Assembly (NCBI RefSeq): GCF_007829335.1
Contig: NZ_VIWO01000001.1
Coordinates: 930,001 to 994,000, forward strand
Direction: 5' to 3'
Source: Chitinophaga polysaccharea
GTDB lineage: Bacteria > Bacteroidota > Bacteroidia > Chitinophagales > Chitinophagaceae
DNA: 64,000 nt
The notes beneath the pieces are model-generated. The model worked only from the letters and a program-made list of their open reading frames with translations, searched no databases and was not told where the DNA came from. Position numbers and translations under genes: made by a program. Shown here piece by piece: positions 43,595 to 51,179 of the stretch (position 1 is the stretch's first letter; each line of letters opens with the position of its first letter).

Positions 43595-45301
43595 ATGCGA
43601 TTCCCCATTGTTTGTATTGGCCTGTTGTTACAGGCTTTCAGCGGTTTTACCCAATCGCCGGCCATTTATGACGTGGTTATCCACGAAATAATGGTTAAAC
43701 CTGCTCCCCCACTCGGTTTACCACCTTACGAATATATAGAATTAAAAAATATAAGTACGGCGCCTGTACAGCTGAAAGACTGGCGATTGGCAATCAATAA
43801 GCGGGAGGTGATCCTGCCGGCTTATTTGTTGCAGCCAGACAGCCTGCTGTTGCTCTGTGCTACCGCAGGCGTATCCAGCTACCAGATACCCAACATCAGG
43901 GGGATAGACCGTTTTCCGGCCCTGGCAGACGACAGCGCGCTGGTGGTGTTGTATGATGCCCATCGGCGGGTAATGCATGCGATAGACTATGATGCGCACT
44001 GGTATGGTACGTCTTCTCCTAAAGGAGGCATCAGCCTGGAAATGATCAATGATGCGCTTCCCTGTAGCGGTAAAATCAACTGGACCGCCAGTACAGCTGC
44101 GGCGGGTGGAACGCCTGGCAATCCCAATGCGGTGGCTGCGTCACTACCGGATAATACCCGGCCGGATCTCAGCTACGCAACGATAACGGATAGTTTGCAT
44201 GTATTGCTGGGATTCAGTAAAACGCTGGATAGCGCACTGGCCGCAGATCCTACCCATTATCATTTCAACAATGGCCTGCAGGTGGCCGCCTGTCGCGTGC
44301 TTCCTCCCCTATTCAGGAATGTGGTATTGCTGCTCTCTGTTCCCCTATCTCCCGGGGAGATATACACCTTAACTACCACTACACTGACAGACTGTATGGG
44401 AGAAAGCAGCGGGCTACATACCAGTCTCTATATAGGCATTCCACAACGCCCGGAAAAGCAGGAGGTAGTCATTAATGAAGTATTATTTGATCCTGCTCCG
44501 GGAAGCCCGGAATTTATAGAGTTATACAATGGCAGCCAGAAAGTGATAGAACTGGCCAGCCTGCGGCTTTGTAACAGGAAGGCCGATGGCAGCCTGGGGG
44601 CATGGAAGATACTCAGCAACACCGGGCGCCTGTTGATGCCTGGCCAGCCATTGGCGCTCACCACAGATGCAACTGCGCTTTGCGGGGCCTACCCGCATGC
44701 GCAACCGGAAAATATTCAAACCGTTGGGAGCTTGCCTTCTATGCCCGCTACAGAAGGAACCATTGTATTATTACGGACAGATAGCACCCTGTTGGATGAA
44801 CTGCATTATACGAGCCGTTTGCATTTTCCCCTGGCCCGGGAGCTGCAGGGCGTGTCGTTGGAGCGCTTATCTTATGCTAATCCTACAGAAGATATAAATA
44901 ACTGGCACTCGGCCGCTACAGCGGCGGGTAATGCTACGCCGGGAGCGATTAACTCCCAGCGCTGGCCGGATGCAGGCGATTCTCTGAGTATTGTGCTGGC
45001 CCCGGGTGTTTTTTCTCCCAACCAGGATGGTATAGATGATTGGGCCAGGCTTTCCTGGCAATTGCCCGGTCCTGGCTATGTTGGAAATATTGTTATTTAT
45101 GATATACAAGGAAGACCCGTGAAATGGCTAGCCCGTAATTTTTTGCTGGGAAATAATGGATATTTGCAGTGGGACGGAAAAAACGAAAACGCAGTAATTT
45201 TACCTTCAGGGATTTACATATTTCTTATAGAAATATTTAATTTGGCCGGACAGGTGAAGCGATGCAAACGCACGGTGGTGATGGCACGAAAGTTGAATTG
45301 A
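43595..45301 (+). CDS. lamin-tail-domain secreted protein with gliding/T9SS C-terminal domain
   Basis: 568 residues. The signal peptide is MRFPIVCIGLLLQAFSGFTQS. The first lamin-tail-like domain (about 22-150) begins 'YDVVIHEIMVKPAPPLGLPPYEYIELKN'. A middle SbsA/Ig-like domain spans about 190-290. A second lamin-tail domain (about 292-400) begins 'QEVVINEVLFDPAPGSPEFIELYN'. The C-terminus (about 468-568, 'GVFSPNQDGIDDWARLSW' then 'GRPVKWL' and 'LPSGIYIFLIEIFN') resembles the CHU_C/FlgD-like sorting region used by T9SS. It is expected to be secreted or on the surface. The lamin-tail fold is often linked to extracellular nucleases or phosphatases, but no catalytic domain is seen here. Confidence 0.87.
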   Translation: MRFPIVCIGLLLQAFSGFTQSPAIYDVVIHEIMVKPAPPLGLPPYEYIELKNISTAPVQLKDWRLAINKREVILPAYLLQPDSLLLLCATAGVSSYQIPNIRGIDRFPALADDSALVVLYDAHRRVMHAIDYDAHWYGTSSPKGGISLEMINDALPCSGKINWTASTAAAGGTPGNPNAVAASLPDNTRPDLSYATITDSLHVLLGFSKTLDSALAADPTHYHFNNGLQVAACRVLPPLFRNVVLLLSVPLSPGEIYTLTTTTLTDCMGESSGLHTSLYIGIPQRPEKQEVVINEVLFDPAPGSPEFIELYNGSQKVIELASLRLCNRKADGSLGAWKILSNTGRLLMPGQPLALTTDATALCGAYPHAQPENIQTVGSLPSMPATEGTIVLLRTDSTLLDELHYTSRLHFPLARELQGVSLERLSYANPTEDINNWHSAATAAGNATPGAINSQRWPDAGDSLSIVLAPGVFSPNQDGIDDWARLSWQLPGPGYVGNIVIYDIQGRPVKWLARNFLLGNNGYLQWDGKNENAVILPSGIYIFLIEIFNLAGQVKRCKRTVVMARKLN

Positions 45302-45366
45302 GCGACACCCCTGTTGAAGGCTTTTGATTGCCTAAAAATAGCAGCGGTCAATCTATTATAATTATT

Positions 45367-45374
45367 TATATTTG
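45367..45374 (+). promoter_or_regulatory. candidate -7 element of the DUF5606 gene
   Basis: TATATTTG fits TAnnTTTG and lies 20 bp before the ATG at 45395. No matching TTTG was found at the usual distance upstream. Confidence 0.4.
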
Positions 45375-45394
45375 CGCTTCCTAAAAATTTGAAC

Positions 45395-46063
45395 ATGCAG
45401 TACAGAGAAATTGTTGCAGTAACCGGGTTGGGCGGTTTGTTTCAGTTAGTAGCCAGTAAACAAGATGGCGCCATCGTAAGGTCACTGGAAGATAAAAGTA
45501 CAAGGTTTGTATCTTCCCGCGTGCATAATTTTACTCCACTGGAAAGTATTGAAGTATTCACTACCGGCGAAAACGTAAACCTGGCTGAAGTATTTAAAGC
45601 CATGGATGAAAAAGCAGCGGTATTCCCGCTTGTAGCTGGTAAAGCAGACAACAATGCTATCAAAGCTTATTTCAAAAGCGTATTCCCTGAATTCGATGAA
45701 GACAGAGTGTATGTGAGTGATATGAAGAAGATGGTAAAATGGTTCGGTATCCTCAAAGCAAACGATCTGTTGAAATTTGAAGAGATCCTGGCCGATGGTG
45801 AAGGTGAAGTGGAAGCAGTGGCTGTAGAAGAAACCGCAGTTCCTCAGAAAAAAGCCAAAGCAGCTCCTGCTGCCGCTACTGAAGAAACAGCAGTAGAAGA
45901 AAAGCCTAAGAAGACACGTGCTAAAAAAGCCGCTGACACTGAAGAAGGCGTTGAAGAAAAAGCACCTAAGAAGACTAAAGCTAAGAAAGAAGAAGCGCCG
46001 GCAGCAGAAGGTGAAGAGCCTAAAAAAGTTGCGAAGCCACGCAAGAAGAAAACAGAAGAATAG
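45395..46063 (+). CDS. DUF5606 protein with Lys/Ala/Glu-rich tail
   Basis: 222 residues. Residues 1-130 form the conserved DUF5606 domain (MQYREIVAVTGLGGLFQLVA, then 'RFVSSRVHNFTPLESIEVFT', 'FPEFDEDRVYVSDMKKMVKWFGIL'). From about 145 on, the protein is a low-complexity tail with repeated PKKTRAKKA / PKKTKAKKEE-type units alternating with acidic stretches. This recalls histone H1-like or AT-hook-flanking tails. The domain's function is not known; the tail suggests binding to nucleic acid or another polyanion. The upstream frame opens only with TTG, so ATG 45395 is used. It is followed by an 18-bp hairpin. Confidence 0.88.
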   Translation: MQYREIVAVTGLGGLFQLVASKQDGAIVRSLEDKSTRFVSSRVHNFTPLESIEVFTTGENVNLAEVFKAMDEKAAVFPLVAGKADNNAIKAYFKSVFPEFDEDRVYVSDMKKMVKWFGILKANDLLKFEEILADGEGEVEAVAVEETAVPQKKAKAAPAAATEETAVEEKPKKTRAKKAADTEEGVEEKAPKKTKAKKEEAPAAEGEEPKKVAKPRKKKTEE

Positions 46064-46110
46064 TAAGACACTGGTTATTTGCTGATGCCCATCAACAGAT
46101 AACAAATATT

Positions 46111-46156
46111 TCAGGCTTCTATTTACCGCCTTTGCTGACGGTGAATAGAAGCCTGA
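46111..46156. terminator. hairpin terminator after the DUF5606 gene
   Basis: An 18-bp stem with one G-T pair (outer arms TCAGGCTTCTATT 46111-46123 and AATAGAAGCCTGA 46144-46156, inner ACCG/CGGT) and a 10-nt loop, followed by ATCGTTTT. It stands 47 bp after the stop. Confidence 0.8.
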
Positions 46157-46254
46157 ATCGTTTTAGTATTCGTTTTTTAACGATTCTTTTAAGTGCATTC
46201 GCCTAAAAAAGTGCTACATTTCTACATTCGAAAAAATTCAAAATATTTGATAGC

Positions 46255-47976
46255 ATGGATAATTTAAGTGCAGATATAAAGAGATTACCTCGTCAGTTTC
46301 TCCCCGAAACTTTCCAGGTAACTACCTGGGATGCGCTACAGCCCTATTTTGAGGCCCTGAAACAAAGACCCATTAATAGCGTTGCCGATCTCGAGAAATG
46401 GCTGAAAGACCTGAGTGAACTGGAAGCCGTTACCAGCGAAGATGCCTGCTGGCGGCAGATCCGTATGACCTGCGACACTACCAGCAAAGAACTGGAAGAA
46501 GCATTTGCATACTTCTGCATGGAAATTCAACCCAAGTTGCAGCCCTATGCTGATGCGCTGAATAAGAAATTGTTGGACAGTCCATTCCTGAAGGAACTGG
46601 ACCAGGACTTATATAAAACCTATCTCCGGAACGTACAGAAACAGGTAGAACTATTCAGGGAAGAGAATATTCCCATCCAGGCGGAACTTACCGTAATGGC
46701 GCAGCAGTATGGCGTCATTGCAGGAAAAATGACCATCCAGGTAAAAGACCAGGAGTACACACTGCAACAAGCGGCCAAATTCCTGGAAAGTGGTGACCGT
46801 TCCCTGAGAGAAGAAGTATTCACTAAAACGGCCGCCCGCCGTTTGCAAGACCGGCAGCAACTGGATGAACTCTTCTCTTCACTGGTACAGAAACGCGACC
46901 AGGTAGCTAAGAACGCGGGATTTGCCAACTACCGCGACTATAAATTTGTAGAACTGGGTCGCTTCGACTATACAAAAGAAGATGTGTTCCAGTTTCATAA
47001 TGCCATCAAAGCGCATATTATTCCGCTGGTACAGCAAACCCTGGAAAGGCAGAAAGCTAAACTTCAACTGGATACCCTGAAACCATGGGACACAGAAGCG
47101 GAGCCGGCTGGCGTAAAACCGCTGGAACCTTTCCATACCGGAGAAGAGCTGATCAATAAAGCCATCGCTACTTTTGATGAGCTGGGTCCCTTCTTTGGGA
47201 ACTGCCTCCGGGTGATGAAACAAATGGGTCGTCTTGACCTCGAAAGCCGCAAAGGCAAAGCGCCGGGTGGATATAACTGCCCGCTGGCAGAAACCGGCGT
47301 TCCCTTTATTTTCATGAATGCCGCCGGCCAGATGAAAGACCTTACTACCATGGTACATGAAGGTGGTCATGCGGTACATTCCTTCCTAAGTCATCACCTC
47401 ACATTGAGTGCATTTAAAGAGTACCCGATGGAAATTGCAGAAGTAGCCAGCATGAGCATGGAACTGCTCACCATGGACCATTGGGATATTTTCTTCGATG
47501 ATGCGGAACAGTTGCGCCGTGCACGGTTGCAACAACTGGAAAGAGCGATTACCATATTCCCATGGATTGCTACCATCGACAAATTTCAACACTGGATATA
47601 TGAGCATCCGCAACATACAGTGGCCGAACGTACCGCCAAATGGGTGGAAATCCTGGAAGAGTTTTCTCCTGCTGTGGTAGACTGGAGCGGACAGGAAGCC
47701 TACCGCGAAATCACCTGGCAGAAACAACTGCACCTGTTTGAGGTGCCTTTCTACTACATTGAATACGGCATTGCCCAATTGGGCGCCATCGCCATGTGGA
47801 AACAATACAAGGAAAATAAAACCCAGGCCCTGGATAATTACGTACAGGCGTTAAGTTTAGGTAATACCAAAACTTTACCCGAGTTATATAAAGCTGCAGG
47901 GATTAAGTTCGATTTCTCACCGGCTTATGTAAAAGAGCTGGCCGATTTTATACAGGCGGAGATAGAGAAACTGTAA
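46255..47976 (+). CDS. M3 family oligoendopeptidase F-like metallopeptidase
   Basis: 573 residues, the usual PepF length. The zinc motif HEGGH is at 368-372, in 'MVHEGGHAVHSFLSHHLT', with the third ligand Glu396 in 'EIAEVASMSMELL'. The N-terminal ~180 residues form the helical PepF lid domain. The final part contains 'FEVPFYYIEYGIAQLGA', conserved in this family, which shapes the substrate pocket. No signal peptide: a cytosolic enzyme that trims short peptides. The ATG at 46255 is the first codon of the family-typical N-terminus. A perfect terminator follows, and the gene is a single transcription unit. Confidence 0.95.
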   Translation: MDNLSADIKRLPRQFLPETFQVTTWDALQPYFEALKQRPINSVADLEKWLKDLSELEAVTSEDACWRQIRMTCDTTSKELEEAFAYFCMEIQPKLQPYADALNKKLLDSPFLKELDQDLYKTYLRNVQKQVELFREENIPIQAELTVMAQQYGVIAGKMTIQVKDQEYTLQQAAKFLESGDRSLREEVFTKTAARRLQDRQQLDELFSSLVQKRDQVAKNAGFANYRDYKFVELGRFDYTKEDVFQFHNAIKAHIIPLVQQTLERQKAKLQLDTLKPWDTEAEPAGVKPLEPFHTGEELINKAIATFDELGPFFGNCLRVMKQMGRLDLESRKGKAPGGYNCPLAETGVPFIFMNAAGQMKDLTTMVHEGGHAVHSFLSHHLTLSAFKEYPMEIAEVASMSMELLTMDHWDIFFDDAEQLRRARLQQLERAITIFPWIATIDKFQHWIYEHPQHTVAERTAKWVEILEEFSPAVVDWSGQEAYREITWQKQLHLFEVPFYYIEYGIAQLGAIAMWKQYKENKTQALDNYVQALSLGNTKTLPELYKAAGIKFDFSPAYVKELADFIQAEIEKL

Positions 47977-47992
47977 TAAGTTAGTTAAATTG

Positions 47993-48031
47993 ACGAGGGT
48001 GTACCGGGAGCTCCGGTACACCCTCGTTTTT
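47993..48031 (+). terminator. intrinsic terminator after the pepF-like gene
   Basis: A perfect 15-bp GC-rich stem (ACGAGGGTGTACCGG 47993-48007, CCGGTACACCCTCGT 48013-48027) with the 5-nt loop GAGCT and a T-run at 48027-48031. Confidence 0.9.
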
Positions 48032-48069
48032 ACCAGGATAATCGCCCTGCTAATAATTTGATCAGTCGT

Positions 48070-48504
48070 TTATTTGCATGATTTGCATACTCCGCTTACC
48101 ACTACTTCTACCGTATGTGCCGCATACCCTTTGGGAAGGTGTATCTGTGGTACATCGGTTTCATCCAGGCAAATGGTGTTGCCACATTCCTCACATTTGA
48201 AGTGGATATGATGATCGTGATGATCATGTTCGGAACACTCCGATTTGCATAATGCATAACGTACGGAAGTGTCTGTAGTAGGTATTTTATGAATGATGCC
48301 TTTATCAAGAAATGTTTGCAGCGTGCGATAGATAGTAACGCGGTCAAATGTTTTACCGGTCAGCTTCTCAAAATCAGCATGCTCCAGGGCGCCGCTGCTT
48401 TTCATAAACAGCTCCAATATCTTAGTCCTGGTTTCCGTAACACTCAACTTGCTTTCCCGCAAGAGACTACCGATTCGTTCTGTTATTTGTTGTTTAGTGC
48501 CCAT
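48070..48504 (-). CDS. Fur-family transcriptional regulator (Zur/PerR-like)
   Basis: 144 residues. The winged-helix part is about 1-88 ('SVTETRTKILELFMKSSGALEHADFEKLTG', 'FDRVTIYRTLQTFLDKGIIHKI'). The dimer/metal part follows with an HDHHDHHIHFKC metal-binding stretch and two Cys pairs, CEEC (about 103-106) and CKSC (140-143), the structural zinc site. Fur proteins repress metal-uptake genes when loaded with iron, zinc or manganese. Its place beside merC-, COG0523- and TonB-receptor genes, and a palindrome in the merC promoter, favour a zinc-sensing Zur role. It begins 12 bp after the sco gene and is co-transcribed with it. Confidence 0.9.
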   Translation of the reverse strand: MGTKQQITERIGSLLRESKLSVTETRTKILELFMKSSGALEHADFEKLTGKTFDRVTIYRTLQTFLDKGIIHKIPTTDTSVRYALCKSECSEHDHHDHHIHFKCEECGNTICLDETDVPQIHLPKGYAAHTVEVVVSGVCKSCK

Positions 48505-48516
48505 GATGAAAAAACG

Positions 48517-49143
48517 TTATTCTTCCATTAATCGGTCTATATCTGTAATCAGTTTATCTACATCCTGTTTTTTAGTACCCTCGTACAAGCCACGAATACG
48601 GCCTTGCTTGTCTACCAGGGCAAACCATTGGGTATGTACGAAGTCTTCTTCGCCGGTATAAGTACCGTCATCTACCAGGTAGGCCTGACGGGCCATGCGG
48701 TATAGTTGCTTTTTGTCGCCGGTAAGGAACCACCAGTTTTTACTGTCGGCCTTATGCTTGTTGGCATATGCCTTTAAAACAGGAATACTGTCATGATCCG
48801 GATCTACAGTATGTGAAAGGATCAGGAAGTCGGGCTTGTCCTTGTATTTAGCATAAACCTGGTCCATGTTGGCATTCATCTTCGGACAGATCCCGGTACA
48901 GGTAGTGAAAAAGAATTCAGCCACGTAGATTTTACCTGCTACGTCTGCCTTGGCCTTCGTTTTACCATCCTGGTCTGTAAATGAAAATCCCTGTACAGTA
49001 TGCCCCGGCACGCCTAATACCGGCAGCTTTTCTTTGCCAAAGAAGGTTCCGGTTTCACCCTTGATAACATATCCGGCGTAGCCCAGGAAACCTGCGCTCA
49101 GTACTATAAAAAACGAAATGAGTATAATTGCTTTCTTCGACAT
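48517..49143 (-). CDS. SCO1/SenC family protein (thioredoxin-like copper chaperone)
   Basis: 208 residues. An N-terminal hydrophobic anchor (AIILISFFIVLSAGFLGYAGYVI) places it in the periplasm. The thioredoxin-like domain has the copper ligands Cys-x3-Cys in 'FFTTCTGICPKMN' and the distal His in 'ILSHTVDPDHDS'. The family delivers copper to the CuA site of cytochrome c oxidase or handles redox of that site. Start ATG 49143. A candidate -7 element for this strand (TACCTTTG) is at 49174-49181. It is the first gene of a two-gene unit with the Fur-family regulator. Confidence 0.94.
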   Translation of the reverse strand: MSKKAIILISFFIVLSAGFLGYAGYVIKGETGTFFGKEKLPVLGVPGHTVQGFSFTDQDGKTKAKADVAGKIYVAEFFFTTCTGICPKMNANMDQVYAKYKDKPDFLILSHTVDPDHDSIPVLKAYANKHKADSKNWWFLTGDKKQLYRMARQAYLVDDGTYTGEEDFVHTQWFALVDKQGRIRGLYEGTKKQDVDKLITDIDRLMEE

Positions 49144-49173
49144 AGGTATGATTTCCCTGTTTTATCCGATATA

Positions 49174-49181
49174 CAAAGGTA
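49174..49181 (-). promoter_or_regulatory. candidate -7 element of the sco-fur unit
   Basis: Reads TACCTTTG on the minus strand, matching TAnnTTTG, 31 bp upstream of the sco ATG. No good -33 partner was found at the expected distance. Confidence 0.45.
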
Positions 49182-49291
49182 GTACATAGTTAACAGATGC
49201 CCAGCGATGGTCAATGTCTTGATATTTTTTAACACGATTGCAACATTTTACAATTTAGAAATAAAATTATCTGATGAATCTGGTAATTTTT

Positions 49292-49325
49292 ATTTGCAAC
49301 ATTGTTGCAAATTTATGTAGTTTTG
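49292..49325 (+). promoter_or_regulatory. merC promoter overlapped by a 21-bp palindrome (candidate Zur/Fur operator)
   Basis: The palindrome at 49292-49312 (ATTTGCAACA-T-TGTTGCAAAT) is perfect apart from the central base. Its first TTTG (49293-49296) is at the right distance (21 bp) from TAGTTTTG (49318-49325), a TAnnTTTG -7 element. A protein bound to the palindrome would therefore cover the -33 element. A weaker half-site (TTGCAACATTTTACAA) lies at 49238-49253. The Fur-family gene encoded 800 bp away is the obvious candidate binder. Confidence 0.65.
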
Positions 49326-49347
49326 TTGAGCAATAAAAAAGAGGGGT

Positions 49348-49749
49348 ATGGACGATAACACGCTAAAGCGGATGAACCTGGACACTTTAGGGATTGGAGC
49401 TTCATTGATCTGTGCAGTACATTGTGCTTTGTTTCCTTTGCTGGTAACCCTGTTACCTTTGTTGGGAGCCGATTTTATGGAGAATGAAACACTGGAATAC
49501 GGGCTGATGTCATTTTCCTTTCTTGTTGGCTGTATATCGCTGGGCCGGGGATATTTCCGGTATCACCACCGCCTCACGCCACTCCTGGTATTTATAACAG
49601 GTTTCCTGTTACTGCTGGCGGGACATTTTTATTTTTCGGGTACCTATACGGCATTTGCAATTATCCTGGTAGGCGCCACCGGCATCATGGCCGCACACCT
49701 CCTGAATATCCGCGGTTGCAAACAAGGTACGATTCATAAACATCATTAA
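49348..49749 (+). CDS. MerC domain-containing membrane protein
   Basis: 133 residues with four predicted membrane helices. The MerC pattern is seen in 'GIGASLICAVHCALFPLLVTLLPLLGA', where the Cys-x3-Cys-containing first helix carries the metal-binding pair. The C-terminus is His-rich (GTIHKHH). Classical MerC carries mercuric ions inward. No mer regulator or reductase is near, and in Bacteroidota such genes often sit with zinc-regulated genes, so a role with zinc or another thiophilic metal is more likely. It has its own promoter with a putative Zur/Fur box and leads toward the COG0523 gene 112 bp downstream. Confidence 0.88.
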   Translation: MDDNTLKRMNLDTLGIGASLICAVHCALFPLLVTLLPLLGADFMENETLEYGLMSFSFLVGCISLGRGYFRYHHRLTPLLVFITGFLLLLAGHFYFSGTYTAFAIILVGATGIMAAHLLNIRGCKQGTIHKHH

Positions 49750-49861
49750 TAAAATAGATTGATAAACAGGGACCCAGTTACCGGCAACGGGGGTGGTTGT
49801 TAAAGCCATGCCGGTAAATGCCCCTGCATGCCATGCCCATAGCAACCTAATCATCTTATAT

Positions 49862-51046
49862 ATGGAAAAATTGCCTGTTACGGTGCTGAGTGGGTTCCTC
49901 GGCGCAGGGAAAACTACGCTCCTGAATCACGTACTGCATAACCGCGATAATATTCGTGTAGCCGTTATTGTGAATGATATGAGCGAGGTAAATATCGATG
50001 CACAATTGGTACGGAATGAAAATAGCCTGCATAAAACGGAAGAGCGGCTGGTGGAAATGAGTAATGGCTGCATTTGCTGCACCTTGCGCGATGATTTACT
50101 GAAGGAAGTGGCCGCATTGGCAGCAGAAAAACGATTCGATTACCTGTTGATAGAATCTACCGGCATTTCCGAACCTATCCCGGTGGCCCAAACTTTTTGT
50201 TACCAGGATGAAGCCAACGGCATAGATCTGTCCAGCGTGAGCCGTCTTGATACAATGGTGACTGTGGTAGATGCTTTCAATTTTATGCGGGACTATAGTA
50301 GTATCACGCAGCTGCATGAACAAGGATTGACAGACGATCCGGCCGATCAGCGTACCATCGTAAACCTGCTCACCGACCAGGTTGAATTTGCGAATGTGAT
50401 TGTATTGAATAAATGTGACCTGGTAATCCCGGAAAGGCTGGGCAATCTCCGGGCAGTGCTTCGTAAGCTCAATGCCCAGGCGCGGATAATAGAAGCGATA
50501 AATGGTGATGTGCCGCTAAAAGAAATATTGAATACACATCTCTTCGACTTCGATAGTACAGCCCAGAGCGCGGGCTGGCAGGCCGAGCTGGAAAATGAAC
50601 ATACCCCAGAAACCATCGAATACGGCATTGCTTCTTTTGTATACCGTAGCCGCAAGCCCTTTCACCCTGAACGGTTTTGGCACTATATCAATGAGCAGTG
50701 GCCGGGCAACATTATACGCAGCAAGGGGCTCTTCTGGCTGGCCTCCCGGCCGGAGATCGCTGTCAACTGGAGCCAGGCCGGTGGTTCGCTGCGCGCGGAA
50801 AAAGCGGGTTACTGGTGGTGTGCCATTCCCCGCCAGCAATGGCAACTGGATGCTGAAACTTATGAGCTGGTAACCAGCCGCTGGGACGATCGTTTTGCAG
50901 ATCGCTACAATGAACTGGTAATCATTGGGCAGGAGCTTGATCCTACAGCTATTAAAGCTGCCCTGGACGATTGCCTGTGTACAGAACCGGAGGTTAAAAA
51001 CTTCCAGCAAAAGGGCGTCTTTAAGGACCCTTTTCCTGTAATTTAG
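49862..51046 (+). CDS. COG0523 (CobW/ZigA/YciC-like) metallochaperone GTPase
   Basis: 394 residues. Walker A is [11 protein letters not shown] near the N-terminus. The metal-binding Cys-x-Cys-Cys motif is in '[15 protein letters not shown]', NKCDL is the guanine-specificity motif, and the CobW_C domain covers roughly 270-375. Members hand metal to client proteins using GTP; zinc-starvation members (ZigA, YciC, ZagA) are repressed by Zur. Its position after merC and before a TonB receptor, opposite a Fur-family gene, points to that subgroup. ATG 49862 is chosen because the GTPase domain begins immediately after it. Confidence 0.94.
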   Translation: MEKLPVTVLSGFLGAGKTTLLNHVLHNRDNIRVAVIVNDMSEVNIDAQLVRNENSLHKTEERLVEMSNGCICCTLRDDLLKEVAALAAEKRFDYLLIESTGISEPIPVAQTFCYQDEANGIDLSSVSRLDTMVTVVDAFNFMRDYSSITQLHEQGLTDDPADQRTIVNLLTDQVEFANVIVLNKCDLVIPERLGNLRAVLRKLNAQARIIEAINGDVPLKEILNTHLFDFDSTAQSAGWQAELENEHTPETIEYGIASFVYRSRKPFHPERFWHYINEQWPGNIIRSKGLFWLASRPEIAVNWSQAGGSLRAEKAGYWWCAIPRQQWQLDAETYELVTSRWDDRFADRYNELVIIGQELDPTAIKAALDDCLCTEPEVKNFQQKGVFKDPFPVI

Positions 51047-51088
51047 GCTAATCTAAAAAATAATTAAGACAAGTATAAAAATAGAATA

Positions 51089-51096
51089 TAGTTTTG
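51089..51096 (+). promoter_or_regulatory. candidate -7 element of the TonB receptor gene
   Basis: TAGTTTTG is identical to the merC -7 element and is followed by the same TTGA context. It lies 83 bp before the ATG at 51180. No clear -33 or palindrome like the merC one was found, so co-transcription with the COG0523 gene remains possible. Confidence 0.35.
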
Positions 51097-51179
51097 TTGA
51101 AAATTTAATCAGAAGTGTAACCAGTGTTACTATCCTGGAAGTCTTGCACGGTTACCATTTACCTACATTTCTTACTAAC

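Noticed and set aside
45482..46105. 207-codon open frame antisense to the DUF5606 gene
   Set aside because: Its Phe/Leu/Cys-rich tail is simply the antisense of the Lys/Glu/Ala-rich tail of the real gene.
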